The notes beneath the pieces are model-generated. The model was given only the letters and a program-made list of their open reading frames with translations, was not told where the DNA came from and did no database searches. Shown piece by piece: positions 15,977-18,395 of a DNA stretch of 18,395 bases; position 1 is the stretch's first letter; each line of letters starts with the position of its first letter. Source of the DNA: Desulfobacterales bacterium (lineage in GTDB: Bacteria; Desulfobacterota; Desulfobacteria; Desulfobacterales; RPRI01). The DNA is taken from assembly GCA_020052975.1 (NCBI GenBank), contig JAGVOC010000369.1:1-18395 (forward strand). Direction: 5' to 3'. Position numbers and translations under genes: made by a program.

Positions 15977-16049
15977 GGGCCCATAGCTCAGCTGGTAGAG
16001 CCACCGGCTCATAACCGGTCGGTCCCTGGTTCGATCCCAGGTGGGCCCA
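15977..16049 (+). tRNA. tRNA-Met (elongator), anticodon CAT
   Basis: This is a full cloverleaf of 73 bases without an encoded CCA (TAC follows the discriminator A). Acceptor GGGCCCA pairs fully with TGGGCCC, so it lacks the C1-A72 mismatch of initiator tRNA. The anticodon stem ACCGG / CCGGT encloses CTCATAA, anticodon CAT at 16010-16012. The T arm is CCTGG-TTCGATC-CCAGG. A CAT anticodon could also be tRNA-Ile2 after lysidine modification; the overall sequence looks more like elongator Met. Confidence 0.9.
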
Positions 16050-16054
16050 TACCT

Positions 16055-16255
16055 TGAGACCTTTTCAGAACTTCCAGTTTTGCTCAAGTCCAAGGAAGGC
16101 GATAATAAAAACTTAGGTTTTTGGTTCATAGTTACTGGTTTCTGGTTAAAAGAAAAAACCAGAAACTACAAACTCCGCCAGTGGCGGACCTATGGCAACC
16201 AGAAACCAAAGTCTTAAATATATCGGGCAAAAGGGGGTGTTATGCAAAGGTCTCA
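16055..16255. repeat. MITE-like palindromic element with TGAGACC ends and a different core
   Basis: Both ends match the element at 6832-6975, in the opposite orientation. The right end read on the minus strand, TGAGACCTTTGCATAACA, then CCCCCTTTTGCCC, matches the left end there (about 29 of 33). The left end shares TGAGACC, AGAA, TCCA and CAAGGAAGGCGA with its right end. The centre is unrelated: a large hairpin (16111-16147 with 16157-16212) built from GGTTTCTGGTT / AACCAGAAACC and related heptamers, interrupted by one TCCGCC-N3-GGCGGA unit. It lies 6 bases after tRNA-Met and ends 22 bases before the next gene. Confidence 0.7.
16174..16188. repeat. 15-bp palindrome TCCGCC-AGT-GGCGGA
   Basis: The unit interrupts one arm of the 16111-16212 hairpin. 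Removing about 17 bases (CCGCCAGTGGCGGACCT) restores pairing of both arms. This is the fourth occurrence of the unit in the window. Confidence 0.6.
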
Positions 16256-16277
16256 CCCTATTAGATGAAATTATCAC

Positions 16278-17396
16278 ATGCAAGCTACAGTATCTGATGT
16301 TATAAAGATAATTGAAAAAATTGCTCCGTCCATGCTTGCTGAGAAATGGGACAATCCGGGCCTTCAGGTTGGAAGAACGGATTGGCCGGTTAAAACCGCA
16401 TGGGTTGCCTTGGATCCTGCCCCGGATGTTATAGCTGCAGCATGCAGGAGTAAGGTTGATATCCTGATTACTCACCATCCCCTGATCATTAATCCTTTAA
16501 AATCTGTCGATTTTGGCTCTGTTGCAGGCAATCTTATTCATCTGGCGGCAGTAAACAAACTGTCAATCTTTTCCGCTCATACCAATCTTGACTGTGCAAA
16601 AGATGGTTTGAATGATCTTCTTGCATCACGCATTGGTCTTAAAAACACAAGGGCGCTCAGCGGGGCTGACTCATCCGGCAAGTGCAAGTTCGTGGTCTAT
16701 GTTCCAGCCAGATATGAAACAAAGATTCTTGAAGCACTGTTTGAAACAAGTGCAGGAATAATAGGCTCCTATACCTGCTGCTCTTTCAGGAACAGCGGGA
16801 AAGGGACTTTCAGACCGGGATCTTCGGCAAAGCCTTTTACAGGGAAAACAGGCGAAATATCCGATGTGGATGAGGTAAAAATTGAATCAGTTGCCGTTAA
16901 ACAGGACATTCCGGCAATCATTGCACATATCAGAGCAAGTCATCCTTATGAGACTATGGCTTATGATGTTTATCCTCTTTATGAATATGATAATCCTGAT
17001 GGTTTGGGGCGTGTGGGCGAACTCGAGGAAAAAATGAATTTTCGCCTTTTTGCTAAGAAAATAAAAGAAAAGCTTGCTTTAAAGAGTATAAGACTTTCGG
17101 GAAACCCGGAGCTTTTCATAACTCATGCGGCAGTTTGCACAGGAAGCGGATCATCCCTTATGAAGGATTTCTTTAAATCAGAGGCTCAGGTTTACATTAC
17201 AGGAGATATACGGTATCATGATGCAAGAGCTGCCGAAGCAGAGGACCGGGGGCTCATCGATATAGGACATTTCGCATCGGAGCATATAGTTGTTGAGGCT
17301 CTGGCTAAAAGACTTAAGGCTATGATAAGGAAAGCCGGTTATGAAGTGTTGGTTAAGGCATGCGGTATTGAACGCGACCCGTTTCATATCTTATGA
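16278..17396 (+). CDS. Nif3-like dinuclear metal protein (YqfO type)
   Basis: This 372-aa protein belongs to the Nif3/DUF34 family, in the long form with an inserted PII-like domain, similar in length to Bacillus YqfO. Metal-site residues are visible: THHP (H66, H67), AHTNLD (H101, D105), and the C-terminal GDIRYHDA and IGHFASEH near 312-337. The inserted domain spans about residues 130-245. Members have been described as GTP cyclohydrolase I type 2 homologs, but the role of the family is unsettled. The ATG lacks a good Shine-Dalgarno, and a repeat element ends 22 bases upstream. A zinc-ribbon gene follows after 36 bases. Confidence 0.92.
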   Translation: MQATVSDVIKIIEKIAPSMLAEKWDNPGLQVGRTDWPVKTAWVALDPAPDVIAAACRSKVDILITHHPLIINPLKSVDFGSVAGNLIHLAAVNKLSIFSAHTNLDCAKDGLNDLLASRIGLKNTRALSGADSSGKCKFVVYVPARYETKILEALFETSAGIIGSYTCCSFRNSGKGTFRPGSSAKPFTGKTGEISDVDEVKIESVAVKQDIPAIIAHIRASHPYETMAYDVYPLYEYDNPDGLGRVGELEEKMNFRLFAKKIKEKLALKSIRLSGNPELFITHAAVCTGSGSSLMKDFFKSEAQVYITGDIRYHDARAAEAEDRGLIDIGHFASEHIVVEALAKRLKAMIRKAGYEVLVKACGIERDPFHIL

Positions 17397-17432
17397 AACA
17401 GGCGCATAACTTATTCTAAGAAATATGAAGAT

Positions 17433-18149
17433 ATGATTAACATGAGGGAACAAATAGGTATTGTAGTTCAGCTGCAGGAAATTGAAATTAAGATTAATAA
17501 GATCAAATCAGCCCTTGAGGTTATCCCTGAAAAGATAAGCAGCCTTGATAAAGAAATATGGGATGCCGAACAGGGCATGGAAATGAAAAAGTCGCTTGTC
17601 GACGAATTAAGAAAAAAATATCGCTTAAATGAGTCGGATTACCAGGCCAACCTTTCAATGCTCCGGAAAAGCCAGGAGAAGCTGGCGGCTGTGAAGACAA
17701 ATAAGGAATACCAGTCAATATTGAAGGAGATCGATGACATCAAGGCGAAAAATTCGCTGGTCGAAGATGAAATGTTAAAAAGCCTGGATGTGATTGAGGC
17801 TACCGAGAGAGGGACGGTTACCCTGAAAATGGAATTCCTCGAAACAAAAGAGAGAATTGACAGGGAGAGGGAGATATTAGGGGAAAAGATCGAGCAGAGC
17901 GAGATGGATCTTGCCGACCTTGATGAAAAACGGGGCAGTATTTCAAAGAATATCGATAAGGAATTAATGTTAAAGTTCAATATTGTCAAAGGGTTGACTA
18001 AGGGGACTGCAATTGCGCCGGTTTTAGATTCAATTTGCCGTGGATGCAACATGAATATTCCTCCCCAGATGTATAATGATCTTCAGCGGTTTGACAGCAT
18101 AAAATTCTGCCCCCATTGTCAGAGAATAATTTACTGGGGAAAGGTATGA
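17433..18149 (+). CDS. Coiled-coil C4-type zinc-ribbon protein (CT398/DUF164-like)
   Basis: This 238-aa protein is mostly a long charged coiled coil (about residues 8-190), ending in a zinc ribbon C202-x2-C205 ... C226-x2-C229 (ICRGCNMNIPP ... FCPHCQR). That is the layout of the CT398-like family of putative nucleic-acid-binding proteins, whose function is not established. ATG 17433 and ATG 17442 (MREQIGIV) are both possible; the second fits family N-termini, and neither has a clear ribosome site. The stop codon lies immediately before rnpB. Confidence 0.87.
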   Translation: MINMREQIGIVVQLQEIEIKINKIKSALEVIPEKISSLDKEIWDAEQGMEMKKSLVDELRKKYRLNESDYQANLSMLRKSQEKLAAVKTNKEYQSILKEIDDIKAKNSLVEDEMLKSLDVIEATERGTVTLKMEFLETKERIDREREILGEKIEQSEMDLADLDEKRGSISKNIDKELMLKFNIVKGLTKGTAIAPVLDSICRGCNMNIPPQMYNDLQRFDSIKFCPHCQRIIYWGKV

Positions 18150-18151
18150 TG

Positions 18152-18395
18152 TTCGGCCGGAGCAATCTAAACGACCGCAGGGTCAGATCCTGATCCTGAG
18201 GAAAGTCCGAACACCGCAGGGCAGGGTGCTCCATAACGTGGAGTCGTGGCGACGCGAAGGAAAGTGCAACAGAAAGTATACCGCCCTGCATTTATTGCAG
18301 GGTAAGGGTGAAAAGGTGCGGTAAGAGCGCACCAGTTCTCCGGGTGACCGGGGAAGCTTTGCAAACCCCACCCGGTGCAAGACCAAATAGGGGAG
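18152..18395 (+). ncRNA. rnpB: RNase P RNA, bacterial type A (5' part; cut by the window end)
   Basis: This is the catalytic RNA that trims tRNA 5' leaders. The signature GAGGAAAGTCCG (18198-18209, 5' strand of P4) is followed by AGGGCAGGGTGC, GTGCAACAGAAAG, ACCGCC, the P12 hairpin CCCTGCA-TTTA-TTGCAGG, then GGTAAGGGTGAAAAGGTGCG and GGTAAGAGCGCACC. It ends in CACCCGGTGCAAGACCAAAT-AGGGG near the window end. The order matches E. coli rnpB closely. The 3' strand of P4 is beyond the window. The 5' end is approximate, just after the preceding stop codon. Confidence 0.93.

Noticed and set aside
15963..16057. TCAAGGT / ACCTTGA inverted repeat around tRNA-Met, as if a pre-tRNA closing stem
   Set aside because: The right half overlaps the first bases of the repeat element at 16055, so a 7-bp match is probably coincidental.
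1..18395. CRISPR array, prophage or integrated plasmid
   Set aside because: There are no regularly spaced direct repeats, cas genes, integrase or phage genes. The repeats found are inverted and scattered.

Overview
The window reads as a chromosomal segment of a Gram-negative, deltaproteobacterial (Desulfobacterota / Desulfobacterales-like) bacterium. This is inferred from protein character and gene neighbourhood (leuS-lptE-rpsT-murJ, dnaG-rpoD, Nif3-like protein / C4 zinc-ribbon protein / rnpB) and from the outer-membrane gene lptE. No 16S gene or database search supports the placement. The coding content is almost entirely core housekeeping. The unusual material is in the gaps between transcription units.

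Layout. 1-110 is the end of a non-coding repeat. 265-3386 (+) is leuS followed by lptE. 3534-3800 (-) is rpsT with a TTG start and its own promoter. 3929-6764 (+) is murJ, an FtsB/DivIC-like gene, a 93-aa one-TPR protein and yqgE. 6978-7124 (-) is a 48-aa four-cysteine protein enclosed between two repeat elements. 7596-9326 (-) is a YcaO domain fused to C-terminal TPRs. A good sigma70 promoter at 9410 reads (+) into a hairpin-rich stretch ending at tRNA-Ala(CGC), 9634. hisB, a lipoprotein gene and hisA follow (9797-12022). dnaG and rpoD form an overlapping pair (12276-15922). tRNA-Met(CAT), a Nif3-like protein, a coiled-coil C4 zinc-ribbon protein and the first two-thirds of rnpB close the window.

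Functional groups: translation (leuS, rpsT, two tRNAs, rnpB), envelope and division (lptE, murJ, FtsB-like, YqgE, lipoprotein), histidine biosynthesis (hisB and hisA without hisH or hisF beside them), and replication/transcription initiation (dnaG-rpoD). The YcaO-TPR protein and the 48-aa Cys protein have no evident partners here.

The most notable finding is a set of five transposase-less, palindromic repeat elements at operon boundaries. Two share TGAGACC-type ends (6832-6975 and 16055-16255, with conserved ends and different centres). Two more are near-identical to each other, in opposite orientation, with TCGTAAAAAGTC-type ends (7183-7348 and 11115-11277); a partial relative lies at 1-110. 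The copy at 11115-11277 fills the gap between the lipoprotein gene and hisA, supplying the stop codon of the first and the Shine-Dalgarno of the second. A 15-bp palindrome, TCCGCC-N3-GGCGGA, occurs four times within these elements and in two cases looks like a later insertion.
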